A stretch of DNA of 64,000 bases from Mucilaginibacter aquaedulcis (GCF_030409325.1 NZ_JAUFPR010000002.1:2294001-2358000); one strand, 5' to 3'. Positions 18,366-27,861 are shown, counted from the first letter of the stretch. The notes: generated by a model from the sequence alone, not told the origin. Translations and numbers: made by a program.

Positions 18366-18413
18366 TTGCAACTGATTGATTGCAAATATAAACGCAACTA
18401 ATTAGTTGCGCAA
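18366..18413 (-). promoter_or_regulatory. Promoter with palindromic operator for the ArsR/SRPBCC operon
   Basis: Read on the minus strand: TTGC (18413-18410) as a -33 element, 19 bases, then TATATTTG (18390-18383), a perfect TAnnTTTG -7 box. The spacer is almost filled by a perfect 16-base palindrome, GCAACTAATTAGTTGC (18394-18409). A second imperfect copy (GCAACT ... TTGC, 18368-18385) overlaps the -7 box on the downstream side. The layout fits autorepression by the ArsR protein encoded 6 bases downstream. Confidence 0.72.
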
Positions 18414-18470
18414 GTTTAATTTCATTTTTTAATGGAGATTTTAACCCATCATCACGAAACAACCTCAAAT

Positions 18471-18518
18471 TTGTCTGAACCAGGATTAAACGGATTTATC
18501 GGATTAAAGGATTTTTTT
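18471..18518. repeat. TGTCTGAACC-type dispersed repeat, copy 1
   Basis: About 46 bases beginning TTGTCTGAACCAGG and ending in GGATTTTTTT. It is nearly the exact reverse complement of 22741-22787 (one substitution and one extra T). The two copies bracket the rsmB-like, lipoprotein and guaA genes in inverted orientation. Further members lie at 28942-29080 and 29734-29817. Confidence 0.8.
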
Positions 18519-18557
18519 GCTTAGTTGTGATTGCCATAAGCAAAATCACACGCGCAT

Positions 18558-19730
18558 CTATGAAGAGGCCGGCGGGCTTAACCGGGCTACAAACATGGTA
18601 TCGGCCTTGCGTTCATAACCTTTGAGCACCGTGCTTTCCTCAAGTTTTAAACCCAGTTCATTTACCAGGAAATCAACCACATCTTCATTCTCCGCCTTAA
18701 AGGCTGAGCAGGTAATGTATATAAGGGGTTTACCGGCTTTTAAATATTTCACCACATTTTGGGCGATGCTTTTTTGGAGCTTTTGAAAAAATTCGATCTT
18801 ATGCTCATCAAACTGGGCAATCATTTCGGGTGTGCGACCCCAGGTGCCGGAACCACTGCAGGGAGCATCCAGAATGATACCGTCAAAAGCATAATCATGC
18901 AATACCTGATCAACATTGGTAGTAAGATCAAGCGCTTTTTTTTGATATTTGGTAAGCCCTGCCAGCTGAAAACGTTCATCAAGATTAGCAAGTACCGACT
19001 CGCGAATATCAGAAACTACCAATTTAATATTAGGTTCATCCTCGTGCAGTAATAAAGATTTACCGCCAGATGCCGCGCAGGCATCCCACCAGCTATCCCA
19101 GCGCTGCGGCCTGAAAAAACTACCGGTTTGCTGTGATGAAAAATCCTGCACTTCAAACCAGTGTTGTTTAGGAAATATAGTTTCGAGACGGGTACCGTTT
19201 GGCAATGAGAGACAACCGTTGCCCTCATCTTTAAAAACAACCTCAGCCTTGCTTAGTTCGGCTTTCACTAAATGATCGTAGCCGTTACGTACCCTGATAA
19301 ACAGATCGGGCTGGTAAAAAAACGATTTCAGAAAAGCTTCGCGGTCAATACCTGCAGATAGCTGGTTGGCCCAGGGAAATATATGATTCAGATCAAACGC
19401 CGGATATGCAGTTTTTACAAGGGCAAGCTTATCCTCAATGCTAAAACCTACACAAGCCACCCACTCGGGTTTAAAATTCTGTAAAAGCGAATTGGTTTGG
19501 GTGTTGCATAAAAACTCGGCTACAAGCAGGCGATCTTCTGCAGGTACATCGGGTAATACCCTGCCTATTCTGAAGTAATTATATATCAACCGGCTGGCTA
19601 CGCGCCTATCGGTTGAGCCCATTTGCTTATTTTGTCGGTAAAAACCGGGTAAAAACTTACTTAGAGGCGTATCGGCCGGGTATTCACCCAAAATTCGCTG
19701 AAACGTTTTAAGCTGGTTTATAGCCTTCAT
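18558..19730 (-). CDS. RsmB/NOP-type RNA (cytosine-5) methyltransferase
   Basis: A 390-residue S-adenosylmethionine-dependent RNA m5C methyltransferase. Both catalytic cysteines are visible: motif IV DAPCSGSGTWGR and motif VI IYITCSAFKAEN (the release and attack cysteines of the family). The SAM-binding region CAASGGKSLLL lies upstream of these. An N-terminal helical NusB-like portion is only partly recognisable. The target is probably 16S rRNA, as for RsmB, but this is inferred. The start ATG overlaps the stop of the upstream lipoprotein gene (ATGA, 4 bases), so the two are translationally coupled. Confidence 0.87.
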   Translation of the reverse strand: MKAINQLKTFQRILGEYPADTPLSKFLPGFYRQNKQMGSTDRRVASRLIYNYFRIGRVLPDVPAEDRLLVAEFLCNTQTNSLLQNFKPEWVACVGFSIEDKLALVKTAYPAFDLNHIFPWANQLSAGIDREAFLKSFFYQPDLFIRVRNGYDHLVKAELSKAEVVFKDEGNGCLSLPNGTRLETIFPKQHWFEVQDFSSQQTGSFFRPQRWDSWWDACAASGGKSLLLHEDEPNIKLVVSDIRESVLANLDERFQLAGLTKYQKKALDLTTNVDQVLHDYAFDGIILDAPCSGSGTWGRTPEMIAQFDEHKIEFFQKLQKSIAQNVVKYLKAGKPLIYITCSAFKAENEDVVDFLVNELGLKLEESTVLKGYERKADTMFVARLSPPASS

Positions 19731-20971
19731 TCTACCTGTTTTAATTCAAAGTTAGTGTACATTAATATATTTACATGGGTATTTACCCAACCTAAGCCTG
19801 CTTTTTTTACAAAGCGGAAGCTGTTGTGAATACCTGTAAAATCTGTTTTATCCAGCTCGCCCATTCCTTTATCATTCGCATAAAGTTGTTTACCAAAGTA
19901 TAAACCTTCGTCAAATCCCTTTATGGCATAATCGGTAGGTTCAACGTGATAAGCCCTGCGATAGTTACGCAAAAATGCAACAGTAGCATCCTGTTTATAA
20001 TTAACCTTATCGGCCGATGTTATATGCGTTTTAAGGCGCTGTAAAATATCGGCTTTCAGGAAACTAAACTTTTCCCAGCTGGGGTGGCCGAACAGAACCA
20101 CCGGGTAATTTTTATTTAAGGTGTCTAAGGAACGCAGCGTAACTCCTAAAAATGCCTGATCAGTAGCCGGTATCACAAATACATTATCCTCTGTTTTTGA
20201 CAATTGTGGAATTAGTCCACCTAACTGCCCTCTTGTAATGACAACGCTTACCACCTTTACTTTTTTACTGCTGAGGCTATCGGTGGCTTTTTTAAAGTTA
20301 ACTACGTAATCATTTTCCTGGCTAAAACCCGAACGAAGTACAAAGATCTTTTTGGGCTTTATTTTATCATTGATGTATTGTGCGGCACCCCGGGCATGAT
20401 ATTCCAAAGGCGGAATTGCTGTAATAAGCTTGTCGTTCTTAATGGTATTGGGCGAGGCCGGAGAAAGCGGCGATAGGATTGGCACGCGGTTACCCATAGT
20501 CGCGGTAAACTCTTTTATTCCATCAGGAAAAACGGGACCTACTATCAGATCACTCGTTCGTACCTGGGGATTATAAGCCAAACTATGCGCAGCCGAAGCA
20601 TCATCTTTTGAATCATAAAGTTCCAGTTTAAAGTTGGCACCCTCTGCAGCAAGCGAATCAAGCGCCAGCTTAAAGCCCTGGTAATACTCCACGCTGAGAT
20701 TGGCGCGGGTTAAGCCCGCGCTACTATAATTGCGTGGCTGCACATGATCAAGCCCCATGGGTAATATCATAGCTATCACCGCCGGCTTTGCAACCGGTGG
20801 TTTAGTATCAGGCTTTTCCTTAGCTACGTTTTCGGGCTTTTCAGTTGGTTTTGCGGGCGCCGATACAGGCCGCACCTTTGGTGAGCATGCACCCAGTATC
20901 AGCGCCGCGCTAAAAAACAGTAACCATTTATTCCCACTCAATGGTAGCAGGTGGTTTCGAACTGATATCAT
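19727..20971 (-). CDS. Periplasmic-binding-type lipoprotein (LppC/LivJ-like)
   Basis: About 400 residues with a lipoprotein signal ([16 protein letters not shown], lipidated Cys), a Pro/Lys-rich linker, and a type I periplasmic-binding fold recognisable from [26 protein letters not shown] and [11 protein letters not shown]. Its location in an rsmB-guaA operon rather than beside ABC transporter genes fits the LppC-like group of cell-wall-associated proteins, but this is inference. The ATG at 20971 lies inside guaA (44-base overlap); TTG at 20941 would give the tighter signal peptide [14 protein letters not shown] and may be the real start. Confidence 0.75.
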   Translation of the reverse strand: MISVRNHLLPLSGNKWLLFFSAALILGACSPKVRPVSAPAKPTEKPENVAKEKPDTKPPVAKPAVIAMILPMGLDHVQPRNYSSAGLTRANLSVEYYQGFKLALDSLAAEGANFKLELYDSKDDASAAHSLAYNPQVRTSDLIVGPVFPDGIKEFTATMGNRVPILSPLSPASPNTIKNDKLITAIPPLEYHARGAAQYINDKIKPKKIFVLRSGFSQENDYVVNFKKATDSLSSKKVKVVSVVITRGQLGGLIPQLSKTEDNVFVIPATDQAFLGVTLRSLDTLNKNYPVVLFGHPSWEKFSFLKADILQRLKTHITSADKVNYKQDATVAFLRNYRRAYHVEPTDYAIKGFDEGLYFGKQLYANDKGMGELDKTDFTGIHNSFRFVKKAGLGWVNTHVNILMYTNFELKQVE

Positions 20972-22463
20972 ATACTACCCGGTTAATTCCTTTTACGTTA
21001 TTAATGATCTCGTTCGAGATCTTGGCCAGCAGGTCATAAGGTAAATGGCACCAGTCGGCTGTCATCCCGTCAAGTGATTCTACAGCACGCAGGCAAATCA
21101 CGTTTTCGTAAGTACGCTCATCGCCCATTACACCTACCGATTGTACCGGCAAAAATATAGCTCCGGCCTGCCACACTTTATCGTAAACACCGTATGACCG
21201 TAAATTGTTGATATAAATTGCATCAGCCTCCTGCAATATAGCTACTTTTTCTGGTGTAACATCACCCAAAATCCTGATAGCCAGACCCGGACCCGGGAAA
21301 GGGTGTCTGCCTAATATATTCGGATCAATATCCAGGGCCTTACCTACACGTCTTACTTCGTCTTTAAACAAGGTATTAAGCGGTTCAACCACTTTAAGTT
21401 TCATAAAATCGGGCAAGCCACCAACATTATGATGTGATTTGATGGTAGCCGATGGGCCTTTTACCGAAACTGACTCAATAACATCCGGGTAGATGGTACC
21501 CTGACCTAACCATTTTACATCCTGAACTTCGTGCGCGGCATCATCAAATACTTCGATGAACACGCGGCCAATAGCCTTACGTTTCTTTTCAGGATCGGTT
21601 AAGCTTGCCAGTGCATCATAAAAACGCTGTTTGGCATCAATACCTTTTATATTTAAGCCCATGTGCTTGTAAGAGTCAAGTACTTGTTCGTACTCGTCTT
21701 TACGCAGCAGACCGTTATCAACAAATATGCAATGCAGATTTTTACCGATGGCCTGGTGAAGCAATACCGCCGCAACAGATGAATCGACACCGCCCGAAAG
21801 ACCAAGAACTACCTTATCATCGCCCAGTTTTTGACGCAGGGCAGCAATGGTTGTTTCAATGAATGAATCGGGTGTCCAGTCCTGTTTGCAACCGCAAATA
21901 TCAACCAAAAAGTTCTCCAGCAATTGCTTGCCATCAATACTATGGGTTACCTCAGGGTGAAACTGGATACCGTAAGTTTGGGTACCTGTTACCTGGTAAG
22001 CCGCAACCTTTACAGTATCGGTACTGGCAATGATCTCGAAATTATCACCAATGCGATCAATGGTATCGCCATGCGACATCCATACCTGCGAGCTTTCAGG
22101 AATATTTTTAAACAGTGGATTCTCTTTATTAATAAAATCCAGATTGGCGCGACCATACTCACGAGTGCTTGAAGCCAAAACTTCGCCGCCATGAAAATGA
22201 GCTACATATTGCGCACCATAACAAACACCTAAAATAGGGCGAGTGGTATGAAACTGCTCAAAATCAAACCTTGGGGCATCTTCCTGCCGTACAGAATACG
22301 GGCTGCCGGAAAGTATGATTCCTTTTACAGTGCTGTCAATTTCGGGATAATGATTATACGGGTGGATCTCACAGTAAATATTGAGCTCCCTGACACGGCG
22401 CGCTATAAGTTGGGTGAATTGCGAGCCAAAGTCAAGAATGAGGATTTTTTCTTGCATGGGCAA
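20928..22463 (-). CDS. guaA: GMP synthase (glutamine-hydrolysing)
   Basis: A 511-residue bifunctional enzyme that converts XMP to GMP with glutamine and ATP. The N-terminal class I glutamine amidotransferase has its catalytic Cys in [10 protein letters not shown] and His/Glu in [11 protein letters not shown]. The ATP-pyrophosphatase P-loop is [15 protein letters not shown], and the C-terminal dimerisation domain ends PPATIEWE as in nearly all GuaA proteins. The length is standard. It is the first gene of a leftward run (guaA, lipoprotein, rsmB-like) with overlapping ends. Confidence 0.97.
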   Translation of the reverse strand: MPMQEKILILDFGSQFTQLIARRVRELNIYCEIHPYNHYPEIDSTVKGIILSGSPYSVRQEDAPRFDFEQFHTTRPILGVCYGAQYVAHFHGGEVLASSTREYGRANLDFINKENPLFKNIPESSQVWMSHGDTIDRIGDNFEIIASTDTVKVAAYQVTGTQTYGIQFHPEVTHSIDGKQLLENFLVDICGCKQDWTPDSFIETTIAALRQKLGDDKVVLGLSGGVDSSVAAVLLHQAIGKNLHCIFVDNGLLRKDEYEQVLDSYKHMGLNIKGIDAKQRFYDALASLTDPEKKRKAIGRVFIEVFDDAAHEVQDVKWLGQGTIYPDVIESVSVKGPSATIKSHHNVGGLPDFMKLKVVEPLNTLFKDEVRRVGKALDIDPNILGRHPFPGPGLAIRILGDVTPEKVAILQEADAIYINNLRSYGVYDKVWQAGAIFLPVQSVGVMGDERTYENVICLRAVESLDGMTADWCHLPYDLLAKISNEIINNVKGINRVVYDISSKPPATIEWE

Positions 22464-23018
22464 AGATAAAAATTAGATATGAGATGTGAGATATGAGATT
22501 TGAGATTTTGAAATTCAGGTGGTTGACCATTGATTCTTGACCGCTGATTTCTTTGATTACGTTGATGACGTTGATTTTTTTTGCGTGGATTTTGATTTTC
22601 TTGGTTACGGGATAATAAAGATTTCTTGGCATTACTGGTAAGCTTTGTCATTGAAAGCGCAGCGTGGCAATCGCGAAAATTTCCTGAACCACGATTTTGG
22701 GGGATTAAGAGATTACTGCGATCTATCTAAAAATAAAAGCAAAATCCTTTTAATCCGATAAATCTGTTTAATCCTGGTTCAGACAAATTCGCGACTGCTT
22801 CGTCGTTCCTCCTCGCAATGACACAAAGTAACTAAAGTCATCTCCTTTGGTGAGTAATCTTCCATCAAAAGACATAAGCTGAAGAGAGGGTCGACAAGCG
22901 TAGCGATGTCGGGGTGAGTCGATAAACAGCCTGGTTTGAAACTGTAGCTTCATGGGCTATTATTCTTTGAAAAGGATTGTGTGAGGCTTCCCCCCGTACC
23001 TAACTCTTCGCTCCTCTA
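22464..23018. repeat. Repeat-filled intergenic region upstream of guaA
   Basis: 555 bases without a gene. Contents: short A/G-rich direct repeats of the GAGATxTGAGAT kind (22478-22515); a degenerate TGAACCACGATT piece (22673-22690); TGTCTGAACC-type repeat copy 2 (22741-22787); a GTCATTGCGAGG-type repeat on the minus strand (22791-22823); and a stretch with GTCGACAAGCGTAGCGATGTC (22890-22920) that looks like another repeat family. Short open frames here translate into peptides produced by these repeats and are not genes. Confidence 0.7.
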
Positions 23019-23723
23019 CTACGGTGTAGCCACTGCAACAGGCAGTACTTTACCGTTGAAGAACTTATGCCCGGTAAGCGCAAAATCTGCTACGTATTTA
23101 CCCATTTCAAAGGCCAATACCGGCGATTGATAGCCAGGGAAAGCTTTTTCTAACATTTCGGTTTGTGCCGAGCCGAGGGCAAGACAGTTAACTTTAATAT
23201 CCTGTTCAACCAGTTCCTGTGCCAGACATTCGGTTAAGGTATGCAAGGCTGCCTTACTTGCAGAGTATGCTGCCAAACCCGCAAACTTAGCGCTACCCTG
23301 ATAACCGCCCATACTGCCGATATTTAATATATGCGACCCGGCCGGAATTACTGGTAACAATGCCTGAATGATGCGCACATGGCCTATGAAGTTACCTTGC
23401 AGCATTTCTACAAAGTCGGTTTCCTGTAGCTCGGTAAAAGGTTTATTGATGAGTACGCCAGCGTTATTGATCAATACATCTACCCGGTTATCAAAATTGG
23501 TGGCGATAAATTGCTGCAAGCCTTCATAATCGTCATGAACAATGTCAAACTTCAGAGCGTAAAGTTCACAGTCGGGATTTAAGCCATGTGCTATTTCCAG
23601 CAGGCGTTCCAGTTTTTCCTGTGTGCGGGCCAGTGCAATTACTTTATGTTTACCTGAAAGTATCAGTTCAATTACAGCTTCAAATCCTACGCCGCTGCTG
23701 GCGCCTGTTATTATAACGTTCAT
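23019..23723 (-). CDS. Short-chain dehydrogenase/reductase
   Basis: A 234-residue classical SDR. The cofactor motif is VIITGASSGVGFEA near the N-terminus, followed by the structural motif LINNAGVLIN and the catalytic Ser in ILNIGSMGGYQ with Tyr-x-x-x-Lys as YSASKAAL. The size is slightly shorter than the usual 250 but complete. It oxidises or reduces an alcohol/ketone with NAD(P); the residue after strand 2 (ALART) suggests NADP, which is only a guess. It lies 46 bases downstream of the aromatic hydroxylase gene on the same strand, separated by a palindrome. Confidence 0.88.
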   Translation of the reverse strand: MNVIITGASSGVGFEAVIELILSGKHKVIALARTQEKLERLLEIAHGLNPDCELYALKFDIVHDDYEGLQQFIATNFDNRVDVLINNAGVLINKPFTELQETDFVEMLQGNFIGHVRIIQALLPVIPAGSHILNIGSMGGYQGSAKFAGLAAYSASKAALHTLTECLAQELVEQDIKVNCLALGSAQTEMLEKAFPGYQSPVLAFEMGKYVADFALTGHKFFNGKVLPVAVATP

Positions 23724-23724
23724 A

Positions 23725-23757
23725 AGCCCCCTAGCCCCCTAAAGGGGGAATTTTTAT
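23725..23757. repeat. CCCCCTAAAGGGGG-type palindrome, second copy
   Basis: AGCCCCCTA direct half-copies followed by CCCCCT-AAA-GGGGG (23735-23748) and a T-run to the right. It lies between the hydroxylase and SDR genes and shares the core seen after marC at 17461. Confidence 0.75.
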
Positions 23758-23769
23758 TAAAAGTTGTGC

Positions 23770-25548
23770 CTAAAATACCAAATTCTGTTCAACCGGATGT
23801 GCTATCAGATAAAAACCATCGCTGATAAGTTTTTTCAGTTCGGGCTCATCTGTGGCTTTTTGCCCCAAGAACTGCCTGATTTCGGCAGTTAAGGCTGGTT
23901 CTATATGTTCATGCTCAAGCATTTCCAGTATCTCGAGCGCGCAAAGCCAGTCGTCGTGATGGTCATGCTGTAGTTTTTGCCATACATTACCCAGAAAACC
24001 ATAGTCGCCCTGTTTGAGCCTGCAATTACGTACCTGCTGGTAAAGTTTATGCAGTTCGCGGGTTTTCCAATCATAATCTGCATGGTGGGTCTCAGTTTTT
24101 GATTTATAAACAATCTCCTCAAATGCTTCCTTATCGGCAGCACCGCAAAAGACTGATACAATTTTTTCGCCCACGGCCATGTCATATCCCCCCCATGATG
24201 GATCAAACAGAATATGGCCCTTTTTATCAGTAACCGTACAGTTGGTAAAGGTAATGAGCTGTATTTTTTCTGTCGATGACAGTATATTTTTCACGGTACC
24301 GTTAACGGTTACACCGCTCTCAAAATCAAGCTTAGCTTGAACGCCCACTATAATACCCAGGTCTTTTAACTGATCTGCTGATAGATCCTCTAAAGGCAAA
24401 TCCGCATTTTTAAGTTTACCAACAGGCGAACTAAAACCATCCTTGTGGTGATCTTTGCCGTGGCCTTTTAATAACTTATTATCTACAGCCAGTATGGTTG
24501 GCCCGGTGGTTTTAATAAAATAAGGGTTATCATGTTTATCAACCTTAAACTCAGTAATGGTGCCCGATACCTGCAAACCCGAACTGTAAACAGCCGTGCA
24601 GGTGTTTTTACTTTCTACAGCCTTGGTTAGCCCGTAAGCGCCTCCTCTTCTGAACGACATGGTATTGGCAAACTCCTCCAACACATTGATCAGATTTTGA
24701 AAAGTTGGTGTTACAAACAGCTGCGGCTGTGGCTTAGTAATGTCATAACTGTATTTGAGGGCATCAATGGTATACCATAGTTTTTCAACCTCGGGGTTCA
24801 TGCAGCTTGAACTTTCGCCTATTGAAGACAATAAGCCTGCACCGTAAATTTTAGGTTGATCCAAGGTACCGATCAGTCCGTACTCTACCGTCCACCAGTG
24901 TAAGCGGCTGAGCAGGGCCATTTCGGAGGGCTCACCCATGTTTTCCTGACGATAGGTTACCAGTTCATCGGCTTTTTTGATCTCCTCTTCATCAGCATCA
25001 GGCATTTCTTTTAGTATAGATAAGGCCCTTATAGCCTCATAAAGTTCAAAATCCTGTGCCGAAAACATAGCCTTAGCCCCTATTGATCCAAAATAACTCA
25101 GGTATTCGTGGTAATCTTTATCTGCAATAATAGGCGCATGCCCTGCTGATTCATGTATGATATCGGGTGCCGGGGTATATTCAATATGCTTTAGCTGGCG
25201 TATATCTGCAGCAATAACCAAAACGCGGTAAGCCTGGTATTCCATGAAGGCCGCAGGGGGTATAAAGCCATCAACAGTAACAGCACCCCAGCCTATTTTG
25301 GCCAAGGCATTGTTCATTTCCTGCAAATCGGGAATACGCTCAATAGTTAACCCAGCCTTGGTTAGGCCGGGTATATACGGGTAGTAGGCCACATCCTTTA
25401 AATAGCTGTAATTCTGACGCATTACATAACGCCAAACAGCATGATCTATAGGAGTATAATGTTCGTAATGCTGGTCAACAATAAATTGCTTTAAATGACC
25501 CGGCAATGCGGCAACCTGCGGGTTGTTAAAATCATTAAAATGGCTCAT
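23770..25548 (-). CDS. Pterin-dependent aromatic amino-acid hydroxylase, long form
   Basis: A 592-residue protein whose first ~300 residues form the aromatic amino-acid hydroxylase catalytic domain. The iron ligands are visible: H132 and H137 in PDIIHESAGHAP and E222 in WWTVEYGLIG. It probably converts phenylalanine to tyrosine using a tetrahydropterin and O2. Canonical enzymes have about 45 residues between the first His and the Glu; here there are 90, with a charged insertion (around MPDADEEEIKKADELV). Residues ~310-592 form a C-terminal extension with no regulatory ACT domain that I can recognise. The homogentisate pathway genes sit 10 kb away. Confidence 0.87.
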   Translation of the reverse strand: MSHFNDFNNPQVAALPGHLKQFIVDQHYEHYTPIDHAVWRYVMRQNYSYLKDVAYYPYIPGLTKAGLTIERIPDLQEMNNALAKIGWGAVTVDGFIPPAAFMEYQAYRVLVIAADIRQLKHIEYTPAPDIIHESAGHAPIIADKDYHEYLSYFGSIGAKAMFSAQDFELYEAIRALSILKEMPDADEEEIKKADELVTYRQENMGEPSEMALLSRLHWWTVEYGLIGTLDQPKIYGAGLLSSIGESSSCMNPEVEKLWYTIDALKYSYDITKPQPQLFVTPTFQNLINVLEEFANTMSFRRGGAYGLTKAVESKNTCTAVYSSGLQVSGTITEFKVDKHDNPYFIKTTGPTILAVDNKLLKGHGKDHHKDGFSSPVGKLKNADLPLEDLSADQLKDLGIIVGVQAKLDFESGVTVNGTVKNILSSTEKIQLITFTNCTVTDKKGHILFDPSWGGYDMAVGEKIVSVFCGAADKEAFEEIVYKSKTETHHADYDWKTRELHKLYQQVRNCRLKQGDYGFLGNVWQKLQHDHHDDWLCALEILEMLEHEHIEPALTAEIRQFLGQKATDEPELKKLISDGFYLIAHPVEQNLVF

Positions 25549-25656
25549 TTATAAATAAAATTATATACAGAACGCCAATTTAGCTAAATGCTTACCTCAC
25601 TTGCAAAGTTCAGAATATGATTTTAATAACACCTTTAAATCAGAATAATATTCCGT

Positions 25657-26604
25657 TTATTTCTGCTCAGTCAATGAAAATTCGGATGGTGCTTGCAAAC
25701 CTTTCTCCAATCGTTTCGGGCGTATTACATAATAAATACCAATTAAGGCAACAATAATGGAGATGAGGTAAAAGCCAAAGCTCAGATAAACAGCCATATC
25801 TTCAGTAAGATTAAACTGACGTGCCAGGGTTAAAAAAAGAGCATCCCTGATACCGCCGCCGCCTAAGCTAAACGGAATAACCGCCGCTAATGAAGAGAAT
25901 AAAAATGACAAAAGGTAAGGAGCAAATTTGCCGTTAAAATCCTGGGCAAGCAGCAGGCACACAATGGACAATAATTGCATACTCTGCACGCCTATAGCTT
26001 TCAGATGGCCCGAGAAAAAATTATGGGTGTAATCCCTGAAAAATTTGCGTGCAACAAAATAATAGATGACAGATCCTACCGAAACTATGCTTAGCGGAAT
26101 ACCTAAATGATATGGAAAACTCGGGATCAAAATAATAAGGCCCACAACAATGGCACCAATAGCCCAAAAACCACTTAGCCTATCGAACAAAATAGCCCAG
26201 AAAACTTTTTTAGTAGGTAATTTATAGGTTTTATGCAGTAAATAAATTTTATACCCATCGCCGCCTATACCACCGGGTAACAGCACGTTATAACACAGGC
26301 CCAAAAAGTACAGGCGCAGGTTAAAACGCCAGTCGAGCCTAAGACCAATAGATTTAAAGAAACTAAGCAAGCGCCATGACGAAAACAGCATGGAACCCAA
26401 ATAACAAAGAATAGCCGCGGTGAGCCAGGCCCGGTTAGCATGTGCCAACCGGAATTTTATTTTGGCGAAAGGTACTTTACTGAAAACCCAGTACAACAAG
26501 CCTCCGGTTACAACAATAATTAATATAACTTTTATAACGCCCCAAAGCTTGCCTTTCCAGGTCTTATGCTCTGCGCCTTCGTCAATTATTTCGTCTTCTG
26601 TCAT
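25657..26604 (-). CDS. Flippase-like membrane protein (LPG-synthase TM / YbhN family)
   Basis: A 315-residue inner-membrane protein with about eight predicted segments, matching the lysylphosphatidylglycerol-synthase transmembrane-region family (UPF0104). Signatures include CYNVLLPGGIGGDGYKIYLL and the later IPFSLGGGGIRDALFL, with glycine-rich repeats typical of the family. It has no aminoacyl-transferase domain, so it is not MprF. Related proteins are thought to move lipids or lipid-linked sugars. It is a single gene, divergent from aguB, with about 195 bases between the two starts. Confidence 0.85.
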   Translation of the reverse strand: MTEDEIIDEGAEHKTWKGKLWGVIKVILIIVVTGGLLYWVFSKVPFAKIKFRLAHANRAWLTAAILCYLGSMLFSSWRLLSFFKSIGLRLDWRFNLRLYFLGLCYNVLLPGGIGGDGYKIYLLHKTYKLPTKKVFWAILFDRLSGFWAIGAIVVGLIILIPSFPYHLGIPLSIVSVGSVIYYFVARKFFRDYTHNFFSGHLKAIGVQSMQLLSIVCLLLAQDFNGKFAPYLLSFLFSSLAAVIPFSLGGGGIRDALFLTLARQFNLTEDMAVYLSFGFYLISIIVALIGIYYVIRPKRLEKGLQAPSEFSLTEQK

Positions 26605-26800
26605 TTGGCTGCAAAGCTAATTATTTGAATGCACACATGAATTTTTTTTTAATTGTAACAACTTTGGTTCAACAACGCAGTTTATAGTACTAAAGTTTGC
26701 ATATTATTATAAAAACATAAAGTATCAACAGCGTGTAATCATTAATTAATTGAATGAAAATCATCATATCAATTGTTATTTTTGCGCAAATTTTAGTAAG

Positions 26801-27670
26801 ATGAGTAAAGTAAAAGTTGGCCTGGTACAAATGAGCTGCACTGCTGATAAGCAACAGAACCTGCAAAAGGCTATAGTTAAAGTAAGGGAAGCTGCTGCCA
26901 AAGGCGCGCAAATAGTTTGTTTACAGGAACTGTTTACCTCACTTTATTTTTGTGATGTTGAGGATTACGACAACTTTAAACTGGCCGAAGCCATCCCCGG
27001 CCCATCAACTGATGAGCTGTCAAAAGTAGCGGCCGAGCTAAATGTGGTAATCATAGCCTCGCTGTTTGAAAAACGTGCGCAGGGCCTTTATCACAATACC
27101 ACAGCAGTATTGGATGCTGATGGAAGCTATCTGGGCAAATACCGCAAAATGCATATCCCCGACGATCCGGGCTTTTACGAAAAATTTTACTTTACCCCCG
27201 GCGATCTGGGTTACAAAGTATTCAAAACCAAATACGGAAAATTAGGTGTGCTTATATGCTGGGATCAGTGGTATCCTGAAGCTGCCCGTATTACCGCACT
27301 GATGGGTGCCGATATATTATTTTACCCAACTGCTATTGGCTGGGCCACTACACAGGATGAGGCTACCAATATTGAGCAATACAATGCATGGCAAACCATC
27401 CAGCGTTCGCACGCTGTGGCCAATGGCATACACGTGGTAAGCGTAAACCGTGTTGGCGAAGAAGCAGGTGTAAAATTTTGGGGCGGATCATTCTTTGCTA
27501 ATCCGTTTGGAGCCATCATTCATCAAACATCACACGATGAAGAAGAAGTGGTGGTACAGGAGCTCGATCTTGATAAATCTGACTATTACAGAAGCCACTG
27601 GCCGTTTCTGCGCGACAGAAGGATCGACAGCTATCAGCCAATAACAAAAAGATTTTTAGACGAGGATTAG
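26801..27670 (+). CDS. aguB: N-carbamoylputrescine amidohydrolase
   Basis: A 290-residue nitrilase-superfamily hydrolase that cleaves N-carbamoylputrescine to putrescine, CO2 and ammonia. The Glu-Lys-Cys triad is present: E43 (CLQELFTSL), K116 (KYRKMHIPDD) and C153 (VLICWDQWYPEAAR). The last motif and the very close match to plant/bacterial AguB signatures, with agmatine deiminase next door, make the specific call likely. The start is set at ATG 26801 (MSKVKVGLVQ); the frame is open further upstream. A perfect -7-type box TATTTTTG lies at 26777-26784. Confidence 0.93.
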   Translation: MSKVKVGLVQMSCTADKQQNLQKAIVKVREAAAKGAQIVCLQELFTSLYFCDVEDYDNFKLAEAIPGPSTDELSKVAAELNVVIIASLFEKRAQGLYHNTTAVLDADGSYLGKYRKMHIPDDPGFYEKFYFTPGDLGYKVFKTKYGKLGVLICWDQWYPEAARITALMGADILFYPTAIGWATTQDEATNIEQYNAWQTIQRSHAVANGIHVVSVNRVGEEAGVKFWGGSFFANPFGAIIHQTSHDEEEVVVQELDLDKSDYYRSHWPFLRDRRIDSYQPITKRFLDED

Positions 27671-27820
27671 CCCCACCTACCCCTCCCCTAAAGGGAAAGG
27701 GCTTTTATAAATTTGTCATTTCGAGGTACGAAGCAAGAGCCTTACCCAACCCTCTCCAAAGGAGAGGGCTTTTAAATGCTTTGATTTAGAGGAGGCCTCT
27801 GCTTCATACTCGCAATGATT
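27671..27820. repeat. Composite repeat between aguB and aguA
   Basis: A CCCCTCCCC/AAAGGG palindrome (27680-27700) is followed by one arm of a GTCAT-type element (GTCATTTCGAGG..., 27715-27741). Within that element sits a perfect 8-bp palindrome, CCCTCTCC-AAA-GGAGAGGG (27750-27768), and then the other arm (GGCCTCTGCTTC..., 27794-27818). It reads as one repeat family inserted into another. Confidence 0.65.
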
Positions 27821-27861
27821 TGATAAGTAATACCTTATTCTACTTATTTGCTTTAACCAAT

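Noticed and set aside
18055..18468. Longer N-terminal version of the ArsR protein
   Set aside because: The extra 36 codons run through the promoter and palindromic operator and do not resemble ArsR N-termini.
22403..22651. Overlapping open frames in the guaA leader
   Set aside because: They translate low-complexity GAGAT-type repeats and give Lys/Asn-rich peptides without homology.
22768..22953. Open frame with peptide FVSLRGGTTKQSR
   Set aside because: This peptide arises from the GTCATTGCGAGGAGGAACGACGAAGC repeat family and appears as a spurious ORF in many genomes; it has no gene-like context.
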